From Bacillota bacterium (GTDB lineage: Bacteria > Bacillota > Clostridia > Christensenellales > CAG-138), in assembly GCA_023399275.1 (NCBI GenBank), contig JAEWQH010000021.1, positions 1 through 21,797 of the forward strand: a DNA stretch of 21,797 bases, read 5' to 3'. The position numbers were made by a program, and so were the translations under genes. Shown piece by piece: positions 1 through 6,789 of the stretch. Numbering within the stretch: position 1 is the first letter of the stretch; the number at the start of each line of letters is the position of its first letter. The notes under the pieces are model-generated. The model had not been told where the DNA came from. It was given only the letters and a program-made list of their open reading frames with translations, and made no database searches.

Positions 1-59
1 CAGCCGTGCCAGGGATTCCAGTTGACTCCGCCGCCGTAGCCCGTTTTTTGATTGTCCAT
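1..59 (-). CDS. DUF5131 (phage Gp37/Gp68-like) family protein, N-terminal fragment
   Basis: A minus-strand reading frame starts at ATG 59-57 and runs off the left edge. It encodes MDNQKTGYGGGVNWNPWHG and then a codon beginning TG. The string NWNPWHG followed by a probable Cys is, as I recall it, the N-terminal hallmark of DUF5131 proteins, which continue with a Cys-rich segment (WNPWHGC...GCxxCY). These are thought to be radical-SAM-like metalloproteins of unknown role, first named from phage Gp37/Gp68. An AGGA lies 8 nt before the chosen ATG. An in-frame ATG at 68 is possible but has a poorer ribosome site. The gene is divergent from the UPF0316 gene and shares the 60-183 intergenic region with it. 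Only 19 residues are visible, so the family call rests on one motif. Confidence 0.55.
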   Translation of the reverse strand, partial: MDNQKTGYGGGVNWNPWHG

Positions 60-128
60 TGCTTCCATCCTGTTTTTTACGCTTTTCTCCGGTTTGCTTT
101 TGCGTCACGTTGGTTCACAATGCTTTCG

Positions 129-158
129 TTGACAACCGTAACACCGGCACAGTATAAT
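129..158 (+). promoter_or_regulatory. Sigma-A type promoter of the UPF0316 gene
   Basis: A perfect TTGACA (129-134) and a perfect TATAAT (153-158) are separated by 18 bp. Transcription should start near 165. An AAAGGGG ribosome site follows at 169-175, and ATG lies at 184. The opposite strand reads TATACT over the same -10, so some bidirectional activity toward the DUF5131 gene is possible. Confidence 0.8.
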
Positions 159-183
159 CGGCAAGCTGAAAGGGGATTGTGCC

Positions 184-774
184 ATGAATGAATTCTTGCA
201 GGCGGTGGAAACATTCGCCAAAGGTACAACGATCTGGGTCTATCTCTTCATCTTCTTCGGAAAGATCCTGGAGGTGTCCTTTGGCACGCTCCGCATCGTG
301 CTGATCAACCGCGGAGAGCGCACCATCGGTTCGCTCATCGCCATCATAGAGATCACGCTTTGGCTCGTCATCGCCAGCAGCGTTTTAACTGGTTTTAAGC
401 AAGATTTCCTCAAGGGCATCGTCTACGCGCTCGCATTCGCCTGCGGAAACTACATCGGCAGTTGGCTCGATGAGCTGCTGGCGTTCGGGCTCAGTTCGAT
501 GCAGGTCGTACTGCCCGATCTCGCCTCCGCAAAGGAGGCCGAGGCCTGCCTGCGCGAGAAAGGCTTCGGCATGACGACCGTGGATGTCCACGGCCGGGAC
601 GACGACCGCAGCATGCTGATCATGACCATGCAGCGCAAGCGCCTGCCGGAAGCGATCGCTATTTTGGAGGAACACTGCAACGGCGCGGTCGTCACCGTGA
701 CCGATATCAAGTCGCAGCGCGGCGGCTACCTCGAGCGGACCGTCCGCAGCGGCCAGCTGCGAAACGGGAAATGA
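184..774 (+). CDS. UPF0316 / DUF2179 family membrane protein (YebE-like)
   Basis: This 196-residue protein has three hydrophobic segments in its first half (about residues 17-38, 49-68 and 76-95), with the typical FFGKILEVSFGTLR stretch at 24-37. A soluble C-terminal domain (about 106-175) resembles DUF2179, as in the UPF0316 and YitT families. Length and domain order match UPF0316 proteins. The biochemical role of the family is unknown; the C-terminal domain is suspected to sense a ligand. The start is fixed by AAAGGGG 8 nt upstream and by a consensus promoter. The frame stays open for 63 codons beyond the TGA before the next stop at 961-963. The nearest good terminator lies 218 nt downstream. 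Confidence 0.85.
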   Translation: MNEFLQAVETFAKGTTIWVYLFIFFGKILEVSFGTLRIVLINRGERTIGSLIAIIEITLWLVIASSVLTGFKQDFLKGIVYALAFACGNYIGSWLDELLAFGLSSMQVVLPDLASAKEAEACLREKGFGMTTVDVHGRDDDRSMLIMTMQRKRLPEAIAILEEHCNGAVVTVTDIKSQRGGYLERTVRSGQLRNGK

Positions 775-846
775 TCCACGTTTTTCCCATCCCCGCTTCC
801 TTCCGGCGGCACGATCCGTCAACCGCAAGCGATTGCCCCGCTTTGT

Positions 847-963
847 ATGATCTACCCGTGCAAGCCCGACTTTGACATAGCACTTGCCGCATTCGATCAA
901 AAAAAAGTGCGGCAAGCGCTGCCTTACCCCAAAGACATCCTAAAAGACATCTTCCGTCGGTAA
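847..963 (+). CDS. Candidate 38-residue small ORF
   Basis: ATG at 847 opens a frame that ends at TAA 961-963. It encodes a peptide rich in Lys and Asp that ends KDILKDIFRR. It lies in the same frame as the upstream UPF0316 gene, between that gene and a strong plus-strand terminator, so it would be on the same transcript. I see no Shine-Dalgarno before the ATG and do not recognise the sequence. An inverted repeat (879-891/908-920) lies inside it. It may be a real small gene, a decayed gene end, or chance. Confidence 0.2.
   Translation: MIYPCKPDFDIALAAFDQKKVRQALPYPKDILKDIFRR
879..920. repeat. 13-bp imperfect inverted repeat with A-rich loop
   Basis: AGCACTTGCCGCA (879-891) pairs with TGCGGCAAGCGCT (908-920) with one mismatch. 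The loop carries a run of eight A. The A/T run lies in the loop, not after the stem, so this is not a standard terminator on either strand. It could be an RNA stem in the UPF0316 3' region or a protein-binding site. Confidence 0.5.
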
Positions 964-991
964 CCCTCGATAGGCACGGCCGGCGGGTCAC

Positions 992-1014
992 GAGCCGCGC
1001 GCGGCTCTTTTTTT
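992..1014 (+). terminator. Rho-independent terminator after UPF0316 region
   Basis: The perfect palindrome GAGCCGCGCGCGGCTC (992-1007) is followed directly by seven T (1008-1014). The T-run is on the plus strand only, so it ends rightward transcription just before the 3' end of the convergent DUF4364 gene. It is unusually far (218 nt) from the UPF0316 stop codon. Confidence 0.8.
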
Positions 1015-1019
1015 ACCCG

Positions 1020-1559
1020 TTATGCTTCCCCTTCGCTCTTGAGCAGCGTCGTCAAAAGGGCCGCGTACAGCGTTTCCGATTCTTTTCCCCAGTTGGCGCG
1101 CATGCGCTGCGCCATTTCGCGCGTTGCCACGCGCAGCGTCAGCTCCATCACCGCGGCGTTTTCCTCAATCGCCCGCAGATGCACGAGGTACCCGCCGGAT
1201 GGCAGCTCCTCCATATCCGTCACAAGCTGCGTTTGCAGCAGCATCTCCTCCCGGTGCTCGCGCGCGTATCGCTCCAACCGCTCACGCAGAGAAACGGGCA
1301 AGCTCTCGACAAACTGTTCCAGCACGTCGGCCCCGCGCACCGAGAGCCGGTAGGCCTGGCCAAACGCCTTTGGCAAGGCGGCGATAAACGCATCCTCCTC
1401 CAGCTCGTGCATACACGCCTGAAAATCGAAATAGCTCATCGTATCGTTTTCCACCATGACGCGATAAAGCTGCTCGCGCGTGATGTCCACCTTGGACGCA
1501 CGCAAGTAGTAGAGAATCGTCAGTTTATCTTTCGTAACGCCCTGCGCAAAGATCGGCAT
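1020..1559 (-). CDS. DUF4364 family protein
   Basis: This 179-residue protein begins MPIFAQGVTKDKLTILYYL, the usual opening of DUF4364 proteins of Clostridia. The first 80 or so residues look like a winged-helix fold (a segment near 25-55 on small molecule-free regulators, then an acidic turn and the LSVRGADVLEQF wing-like region near 72-83). The C-terminal half is a mixed alpha/beta domain. Function is unproven; a transcription-regulator role is inferred from the fold. The start is supported by a GGAGGGAGGG ribosome site 7 nt upstream. Its start lies 39 nt from the end of the C_GCAxxG_C_C gene, with no terminator between, so the two are probably co-transcribed. Confidence 0.8.
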   Translation of the reverse strand: MPIFAQGVTKDKLTILYYLRASKVDITREQLYRVMVENDTMSYFDFQACMHELEEDAFIAALPKAFGQAYRLSVRGADVLEQFVESLPVSLRERLERYAREHREEMLLQTQLVTDMEELPSGGYLVHLRAIEENAAVMELTLRVATREMAQRMRANWGKESETLYAALLTTLLKSEGEA

Positions 1560-1598
1560 GACGCAACCCTCCCTCCGCGGCGCTTCCCGCGGACTCGT

Positions 1599-2051
1599 CT
1601 ATCCCTCTAGCGCCTCGGCGATCAATACCGCGGCGTCTTCCACGTAGCTTCCGCAAGGGCGACGTTCATAGTAGCCGCGCGTGCGCTCCTCCGGTTCTCC
1701 GCCGGGCGTGGTCTGCGTGTCGATCAGCAGATCGCGGCAGAGGATGGAGTGATTGCGCTGCGCAAAGCGCTCCGCCAGCGACCGCACGCGCGCGTAGAGC
1801 GCGCTTTTTTCGTCCTTCGCCTGCGGATCGCTATATCCTTCGAGCAGTCCTTCGATCATGCACATGGCGCTGACCGCGCCGCAGACTTCGCGCATGCGGC
1901 CGATTCCGCCGCCGAAGGAAGACGCAAGCCGCGCCGCCTGCTCGCGCGGCAGGCCGGTCTCGTCACAGAACGCAAGCAGCACCGCCTGCGCGCAGTTGTA
2001 GCCTTGTTCAAAATTTCGTTTGGCCAGCCGGCCTTTCTCCGCCGCATCCAT
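1599..2051 (-). CDS. C_GCAxxG_C_C family (putative redox/metal-binding) protein
   Basis: This 150-residue protein has the spaced Cys pattern of the C_GCAxxG_C_C family: Cys20 in YNCAQAVL, Cys57 in VCGAVSA, then Cys105 and Cys133 in RPCGSYV. The FGGGIGR stretch at 46-52 is also typical. Further Cys lie at 29 and 64. The family is widespread in anaerobes and is suspected to bind a metal or to act in redox chemistry, but no reaction is established. I prefer the ATG at 2051, with GGGGGAG 8 nt upstream. An in-frame GTG at 2072 has no ribosome site. It is followed by DUF4364, probably in one transcript driven from the extended -10 at 2084-2092. Confidence 0.85.
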   Translation of the reverse strand: MDAAEKGRLAKRNFEQGYNCAQAVLLAFCDETGLPREQAARLASSFGGGIGRMREVCGAVSAMCMIEGLLEGYSDPQAKDEKSALYARVRSLAERFAQRNHSILCRDLLIDTQTTPGGEPEERTRGYYERRPCGSYVEDAAVLIAEALEG

Positions 2052-2083
2052 ATCGATCACTCCCCCGTTCACATCCGGCTAGA

Positions 2084-2092
2084 ATCATATCA
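2084..2092 (-). promoter_or_regulatory. Possible extended -10 promoter for C_GCAxxG_C_C gene
   Basis: The minus strand reads TGATATGAT, a TGn extension plus TATGAT, about 33 nt before the ATG at 2051. No clear -35 is visible at 17 bp. Confidence 0.4.
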
Positions 2093-2136
2093 CGAATCTC
2101 CCTGCCGCGTCCATTGCGGCAAGGGTGGGCATGTCG

Positions 2137-3015
2137 CTAATTTGCCTTCCATAGCATCCTGCCGTCCTCAAAGAAGTACTCCGCCCGGCCGCAATCGCTT
2201 AGCCACGCAAGGTAGGAGCGGACCGTGCTGCCGACGAGCACATATTGGTCGAGATTCATCCGCAGCCCGAACGCGGCAAATAACCGCTGGAGGATCTCCT
2301 CAAACGCATCCGGCGTTTCGCAGGTCTGCAGGATCCGATCCGCGATCTCATGCACCTTATCGATATTTGCCTGCGCAAGAGGCGAAATGTCCTCCGTCGC
2401 CTCCGCATGCGCCGGGATGAAGACCCTCGCATCGAGCGTCTTTATCGTCTCCAGCGTATGCAGATAAGCCGCGGTATCATAAAGGAAGGTGATCTGGTAT
2501 TTCTCCAGCGTCTCGCGGCTGGCAAGGCAATCCGCAAGAAACACAGCGCCATCGTCGCAGCGATAGCCAACCATATCGAAAAAATGCCCCGGCAACGGGA
2601 TGGCTTCAACGCCCGCGGGCAGCGCTTCGGCGGTCAGCGTGTCCGCCTCGCTCTCCTGCGCCAGAAAAAACTTGTGCCGCAGCCCCTTCGGCGGGCAGCC
2701 GCCATAGAGCAGCGACGGCTCCAGAATTGGGTGAAGAGTGAAATCGCGCTCGATTCCCGGCGCGAAGATATCGCAGCCCGTCTGCGTCTGCAGGTACCGG
2801 TTGCCGCCGATATGGTCTGCGTTGGAGTGCGTATTGTAGATCGCCCGCAGGCGCCAGCCGTTTGCATCCAGAATCTGGCGCACTTTGCGCCCGGCGTCCT
2901 TGTCGTTTCCGCTGTCGATGAGGCAAACATCGTCCCCCTCGAGCCGGATGACGCCGATCTTCGCGGGACTCTGTATATAATAGCAGCGCTTTGAGACCTG
3001 GTGCAGTTCATACAT
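2137..3015 (-). CDS. MBL-fold metallo-hydrolase
   Basis: This 292-residue metallo-beta-lactamase-fold protein carries DSG at 34-36, THSNADHIGG at 62-71, a PGH at 142-144, LADC at 160-163 and PAH at 201-203. These supply His63, Asp67, His68, His144, Asp162 and His203 as probable metal ligands. The second His of the classical HxHxDH motif is Asn65 here. A C-terminal helical extension (about 215-292) follows the fold. The substrate cannot be told from sequence; hydrolases of thioesters, lactones and phosphodiesters all share this fold. The ATG at 3015 has GGGAG 9-10 nt upstream. An in-frame TTG at 3042 would lie upstream of the predicted transcription start, so I reject it. Confidence 0.85.
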   Translation of the reverse strand: MYELHQVSKRCYYIQSPAKIGVIRLEGDDVCLIDSGNDKDAGRKVRQILDANGWRLRAIYNTHSNADHIGGNRYLQTQTGCDIFAPGIERDFTLHPILEPSLLYGGCPPKGLRHKFFLAQESEADTLTAEALPAGVEAIPLPGHFFDMVGYRCDDGAVFLADCLASRETLEKYQITFLYDTAAYLHTLETIKTLDARVFIPAHAEATEDISPLAQANIDKVHEIADRILQTCETPDAFEEILQRLFAAFGLRMNLDQYVLVGSTVRSYLAWLSDCGRAEYFFEDGRMLWKAN

Positions 3016-3044
3016 GGCGATCGTTCTCCCAGTGGTTTTCAACC

Positions 3045-3053
3045 ATTATACCA
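3045..3053 (-). promoter_or_regulatory. Extended -10 promoter of the MBL hydrolase gene
   Basis: The minus strand reads TGGTATAAT, a perfect TATAAT (3045-3050) with a TGn extension. A TTGACG lies 21 bp upstream, too far for a normal -35. Transcription would start near 3038, which decides the start codon in favour of ATG 3015. Confidence 0.65.
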
Positions 3054-3127
3054 TACCAAATCCAGCCGAAACGTCAATCGCTGGCTTGGTTTCATCGCAT
3101 TCTGTTTGTTGCGGTTGCAGTTTCTTT

Positions 3128-3640
3128 TTACGCCTTTGGCTGCCAATCGCAAAAATAGTATTTCCCCAGCTGATAGAGCCCGGCGACGAAGACGACGAGC
3201 AATACCCCCGCAAGAGGTACCATCTCATTCGAGGTCCAGAATCCCCAATCCCAAACGTTCACGATTTCACCGAACGTGCCGACTCGCAGGATCGGATTCG
3301 CCAGGCCCATAAAAAAGAGGATCAGCAGGATGACGACCGTGAATGCGACGCACGCCAGCCCGACCCACAGCCGCCGGTTGCCACGGTTATGCGCGTGTCC
3401 GCCTGTCGCGTCTGAGGAGCCGGCGTTCGCGCCTGCCCCGGATTCGGTATCCTTGAGCAGGTAATCGGTGGTAACCTGAAATATCTCGCTCAGCTGGATG
3501 ATCATCGCCGTCTCTGGGACGGCGTCTTCCGCCTCCCAGCGCGACACCGCCTGGCGGGATAGGCCCGCCAGGTTTGCCAGTTGCTCTTGTGACAGGCCCT
3601 GCCTTTTTCGCAGATCCCTGATTTTTTCGCCTGTTGTCAT
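3128..3640 (-). CDS. Membrane-anchored XRE-family transcriptional regulator
   Basis: This 170-residue protein begins with a Cro/C1-type helix-turn-helix (residues 6-62). It shows the usual LRKRQGLSQEQLA and GLSRQAVSRWEAE segments. A Gly/Ser/Ala/His-rich linker (66-90) leads to two hydrophobic segments (about 91-113 and 141-158), so the DNA-binding domain is cytoplasmic and the C-terminus is in the membrane. This architecture is common in Firmicutes. The regulator may respond to a membrane or envelope signal, but the target is unknown. The start is set by AAGGAGG 5 nt before ATG. The gene ends about 75 nt before the MBL gene's promoter, and control of the MBL gene is possible but unproven. Confidence 0.85.
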   Translation of the reverse strand: MTTGEKIRDLRKRQGLSQEQLANLAGLSRQAVSRWEAEDAVPETAMIIQLSEIFQVTTDYLLKDTESGAGANAGSSDATGGHAHNRGNRRLWVGLACVAFTVVILLILFFMGLANPILRVGTFGEIVNVWDWGFWTSNEMVPLAGVLLVVFVAGLYQLGKYYFCDWQPKA

Positions 3641-3811
3641 AGACGCCTCCTTCTTTGCTCTGGCATCAGTTTAACGAGACTGCGGCCGTCTGTCCAGCAA
3701 GGCAACTTTGAATTGCCGCAACCCACGGTTGCATTTTGGTTTTAGCGAATGGAATCTTTGGTGCGCCTGAAACCAAGCGGCATTCTTCGCCGGCCCGGCC
3801 GCACCACTCTC

Positions 3812-3856
3812 AAAACAGAAGATTTCCCAAGGCAGTTATGTCCGCCTTGGGAAATC
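3812..3856 (-). terminator. Terminator downstream of pgsA
   Basis: A perfect 13-bp stem, GATTTCCCAAGGC (3821-3833) with GCCTTGGGAAATC (3844-3856), encloses a 10-nt loop. On the minus strand it is followed by TTCTGTTTT. It lies 31 nt after the pgsA stop. The U-tract is interrupted, so efficiency is uncertain. The stretch 3641-3811 holds the upstream region of the XRE gene and nothing else I can name. Confidence 0.65.
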
Positions 3857-3886
3857 CAGTCGATCCGTGTTGGTTTTATCGGCGCA

Positions 3887-4462
3887 TCAGCCCTGTGCCA
3901 ACGCGTCCGTTTCGTCCCCTTTTCGCGCTTTTTTACCAAACGCATGCGGCAGCTGTGTCGCCGCATAGAAAATCAGCGCAAAGTAGGACATCGCCGTTGC
4001 AAGCCCTAAGATATAGAGATTGTACGGCTCGACGCGAAGCGAAAGGAACGAGAGCAGCGAGAGCATCACGCCGACGGCGAACAGCCCTGTTGCGAGCTTC
4101 CCGGGCCACTGCGCCATGGCGACCACTTTACGCTTCGCCATAAACAGCCCGCCGATCACCATGAGCAGCTCCTTGAGCGCCATGAGTAGAAACAGGATCA
4201 GGTACGCCGGCTTATGCTTGCCGATATAGATGCAGACCAGCGCGGCCAGCGTCATGAGCTTGTCGGCGAGCGGGTCGAGCAGCTTGCCTACGTTGGAGAC
4301 CCAGCCGTTTGCCCGGGCAATCTGCCCGTCCAGCACGTCTGTGAAGAACGCAAAGACGAACACGCAGAGGGCAGGCAGATACCTGCCCGCCACAAAGAGC
4401 GACACAAAAACGCCGACAAGAATCAGCCGTATTCCGGACAGGATGTTCGGCAAATGTCTCAT
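3887..4462 (-). CDS. pgsA: CDP-diacylglycerol--glycerol-3-phosphate 3-phosphatidyltransferase
   Basis: This 191-residue integral membrane enzyme transfers the phosphatidyl group from CDP-diacylglycerol to glycerol-3-phosphate. That is the committed step to phosphatidylglycerol and cardiolipin. The CDP-alcohol phosphotransferase signature is complete: DG at 45-46, AR at 49-50, Gly59, Asp63 and Asp67 (DGx2ARx8Gx3Dx3D). Several hydrophobic helices follow, and the C-terminal tail is charged. The opening RHLPNILSGIRL matches the LPNxLTxxR start of PgsA. The ATG lies 3 nt after the oadA stop with no obvious ribosome site, so translation is probably coupled to oadA. Other CDP-alcohol transferases share the motif; PgsA is the best fit by length and N-terminus. 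Confidence 0.88.
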   Translation of the reverse strand: MRHLPNILSGIRLILVGVFVSLFVAGRYLPALCVFVFAFFTDVLDGQIARANGWVSNVGKLLDPLADKLMTLAALVCIYIGKHKPAYLILFLLMALKELLMVIGGLFMAKRKVVAMAQWPGKLATGLFAVGVMLSLLSFLSLRVEPYNLYILGLATAMSYFALIFYAATQLPHAFGKKARKGDETDALAQG

Positions 4463-4465
4463 GGG

Positions 4466-5878
4466 TTACGCGCTGAGGTCTTCGACGTACAGCGTGCGCA
4501 CGCCGTCTTCCTGCTGCGGCTGCGCAGCGTTACGCTCCGCGGCCTCGCGCGCCTCGAAGAACTTGAGCGCCACCTGCGGGAAGAGCGCATAGCTGAGCAC
4601 ATCCTCATCCTGACGGATGTGATCCTTGATCTCCGCGCGGTACTGCTCAAGTTCGGGTTTAAGCAGATCTGCCGGGCGGCAGGTGATGACTTCCGCGTCA
4701 CCGATTGCCTTGCGGCGCACTTCTTCGTTGACGGGTGCGGGCAGCCTGCCGTATTCACCGCGCAGCAGCGCCTTGGATTCCTTGGTGAAGACCTTGTAGC
4801 GCTCGCCGTTGATGACGTTGAGCACGGCCTGCGTGCCGACGATCTGGCTCGTAGGCGTAACCAGCGGCGGATAGCCGAAGTCCTTGCGCACGCGCGGCAC
4901 CTCTTCGAGCACCTCGTAGTACTTGTCGGACTTGCCAGCCTCTTTCAGCTGGGAGATCAGGTTTGAGAGCATGCCGCCCGGCACCTGATACAGCAGCGTG
5001 TTGGTATCCACCCCCAGCGCCTTGACGGAGATCGTTCCGTCCTTGATCATGCGATCCGCGATGGGGCGGAAGAACTTCGCCGCCTCGGAAAGCTTGACCA
5101 GATCCAGCCCGGTGTCGCGGTCGGTTCCCTTGAGCGTGGCCACGAGCGGCTCGGTCGCGGGCTGCGCCGTTCCGTTGCCGAAGGGTGAAAGCGCAGTATC
5201 CACGATATCCACGCCCGCCTGCGCCGCCATAAGGTAGACCATGTCGCCGGTGCCGGTGGTGTTGTGCGTGTGCAGGTGGATCGGAACGCTGATCTCCTTC
5301 TTCAGCCGCGAAACGAGCGAATACGCATCGTACGGCAGCAGAAGGTTTGCCATGTCCTTGATGCAGATGGTGTCCGCGCCCATCTCGACGAGCTCCTTGG
5401 CGAGCTTGACAAAATAGTCCTCGTTGTGCACGGGGGACACGGTGTAGCTGATTGCCGGCTCGCAGATGCCGCCATATTTCTTTGTAAAGCGGATGGCGCT
5501 CTCGAGGTTGCGCGTGTCGTTCAGCGCGTCGAAGATGCGGATGACGTCGATGCCGTTTTCAATGGCCTTCTTGCAGAACTGCTCGACCACGTCGTCGGCA
5601 TAGTGCTTGTACCCGAGGATGTTCTGTCCGCGGAAAAGCATCTGCAGCTTTGTGTTCGGTAAGGCCTTGCGCAGCATTCTCAGACGCTCCCACGGATCTT
5701 CGTTGAGGAAGCGCAGACAGGCGTCAAACGTGGCGCCGCCCCAAACCTCCAGCGACCAGTATCCGATGGAATCGAGCACTTCGCAGGCCGGAAGCATATC
5801 CTCTACGCGCATGCGCGTCGCAGCCTGAGACTGGTGCGCGTCGCGCAGGATCGTATCGGTGATGAATAATTTGCTCAT
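4466..5878 (-). CDS. oadA: Oxaloacetate decarboxylase alpha / pyruvate carboxylase subunit B type carboxyltransferase
   Basis: This 470-residue protein has the HMGL-like carboxyltransferase barrel, followed by the conserved PYC/OADA domain. ILRDAHQS at 10-17 holds metal ligand Asp13. EVWGGATFD lies at 44-52 and FRGQN at 82-86. Lys174 in CIKDMAN is the carboxylated lysine, and His203/His205 in HLHTH are metal ligands. VPGGMLSNL follows in the middle. It moves CO2 between a 2-oxo acid (oxaloacetate/pyruvate) and carboxybiotin. The biotin domain usually fused at the C-terminus is absent and is encoded separately upstream (6033-6389). ATG 5878 has AAAGGAG 10 nt upstream; an in-frame TTG at 5905 overlaps the ribosome site and is rejected. 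A pyruvate carboxylase subunit B role cannot be excluded. Confidence 0.88.
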   Translation of the reverse strand: MSKLFITDTILRDAHQSQAATRMRVEDMLPACEVLDSIGYWSLEVWGGATFDACLRFLNEDPWERLRMLRKALPNTKLQMLFRGQNILGYKHYADDVVEQFCKKAIENGIDVIRIFDALNDTRNLESAIRFTKKYGGICEPAISYTVSPVHNEDYFVKLAKELVEMGADTICIKDMANLLLPYDAYSLVSRLKKEISVPIHLHTHNTTGTGDMVYLMAAQAGVDIVDTALSPFGNGTAQPATEPLVATLKGTDRDTGLDLVKLSEAAKFFRPIADRMIKDGTISVKALGVDTNTLLYQVPGGMLSNLISQLKEAGKSDKYYEVLEEVPRVRKDFGYPPLVTPTSQIVGTQAVLNVINGERYKVFTKESKALLRGEYGRLPAPVNEEVRRKAIGDAEVITCRPADLLKPELEQYRAEIKDHIRQDEDVLSYALFPQVALKFFEAREAAERNAAQPQQEDGVRTLYVEDLSA

Positions 5879-6032
5879 GTGGTATTTCTCCTTTTTGCGG
5901 CACAAAGCAGGGATATTTCACCCGCCGCGCCGCCGCTGTGTCCGAAAGAGGGCGTATACGAACCGCCGCGGGCTCGCGATCCCAATGCATTCAGTCTACG
6001 CTCCGCCACGCCCCGGCGAAAGATCGATCCGC

Positions 6033-6389
6033 TTATTCGATGGAGCAGAGCAGTTCGCCCGCGGAGACGGACGCACCCTTGGACACGGCGATGCCGCGAA
6101 CGGTGCCGGCCACCGGGGCCACGATGTCGCTCTCCATCTTCATGGCTTCGAGCACGAAGATCGGCTGGCCGGCCTTGACGGCCTCGCCTTCTTTGGCATT
6201 GATGCCAAGGATGGTTCCGGGCATCGGCGCGGTTACCTTGGTGCCGCCGGCTGCAACGGGCGCCGCTGCGGGTGCTGCCGCTGGTGCGGCTGCCTGTGCG
6301 GGCTTGGCGGCGGGGGCGGATTTCCCGTCGATCTCCTCGACGGCTACTTCATACTGCGTACCATTGACATTGACCAGAAAATTGCGCAT
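6033..6389 (-). CDS. Biotin carboxyl carrier protein of the decarboxylase
   Basis: This 118-residue protein has a short N-terminal domain (1-22), an Ala/Pro-rich flexible linker (23-48) and a C-terminal biotinyl domain (50-118). The EAMKM motif at 81-85 makes Lys84 the biotinylation site. Its layout matches the free-standing carriers of sodium-pump decarboxylases (MmdC/GcdC type). It carries carboxybiotin between the carboxyltransferase and the partner subunit. GGAGG lies 5-6 nt before the ATG. It sits between the OAD-gamma-like gene (58 nt upstream) and oadA (154 nt downstream). That 154-nt gap holds no gene I can support. The linker is the low-complexity source of its biased codons. Confidence 0.9.
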   Translation of the reverse strand: MRNFLVNVNGTQYEVAVEEIDGKSAPAAKPAQAAAPAAAPAAAPVAAGGTKVTAPMPGTILGINAKEGEAVKAGQPIFVLEAMKMESDIVAPVAGTVRGIAVSKGASVSAGELLCSIE

Positions 6390-6447
6390 AACTACCTCCG
6401 ATTATTTACTATATGTGAAATCTGTTGTTTCGCGTTGCGCCGGCTAC

Positions 6448-6699
6448 TCAGCCGACCTGCTTGATCGAGACGATACGAAGGCCGGATACGTCCTTGCCCA
6501 TCGTCTCGGCGATGCAGCTGGCTGCGATCGCTACGAGCTCAGAACGGTTTGCGATGGCCGCCGGCGCAGCCACGGGCGCGACCTCCGGCTCTTCGTCGCC
6601 CAGCAGGCTCTCCTGCTTTGCGCGCACCGCTTTGAGAACCAGAATCAGGGCGATCAGCCCTGCGAACACACCGAGGACGATCCACATCGTCTTGTCCAT
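6448..6699 (-). CDS. oadG: Sodium-pump decarboxylase gamma-like subunit (OadG family)
   Basis: This 83-residue protein has one N-terminal transmembrane helix (about 6-23), a charged stretch, a short Ala/Pro-rich linker and a C-terminal tail (52-83) ending with a small conserved segment. The C-terminal part (SELVAIAASCIAETMGKDVS) resembles the end of OadG/MmdD-like subunits, which assemble the pump at the membrane. GGAGG lies 8 nt before the ATG. It is the first decarboxylase gene of the cluster, 90 nt after the pseudouridine synthase. Small gamma subunits are poorly conserved, so the call leans on size, topology and the adjacent biotin carrier. Confidence 0.75.
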   Translation of the reverse strand: MDKTMWIVLGVFAGLIALILVLKAVRAKQESLLGDEEPEVAPVAAPAAIANRSELVAIAASCIAETMGKDVSGLRIVSIKQVG

Positions 6700-6789
6700 T
6701 TGAAGTACCTCCGCTGTATAGCATTTATCTAGGACGGAACTGTCCTTATCCTACCGTCTGTTTGGCCGGCCCTGCCGGACTCCCGGCGC

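Noticed and set aside
6..191. 61-codon plus-strand open frame overlapping the UPF0316 start
   Set aside because: It overlaps the divergent DUF5131 frame and the promoter, has no ribosome site and no recognisable sequence.
3709..3740. Small hairpin GCAACC-CAC-GGTTGC with T-rich flank upstream of the XRE gene
   Set aside because: No plus-strand gene ends nearby, so a terminator role is unsupported; too short to call an operator.
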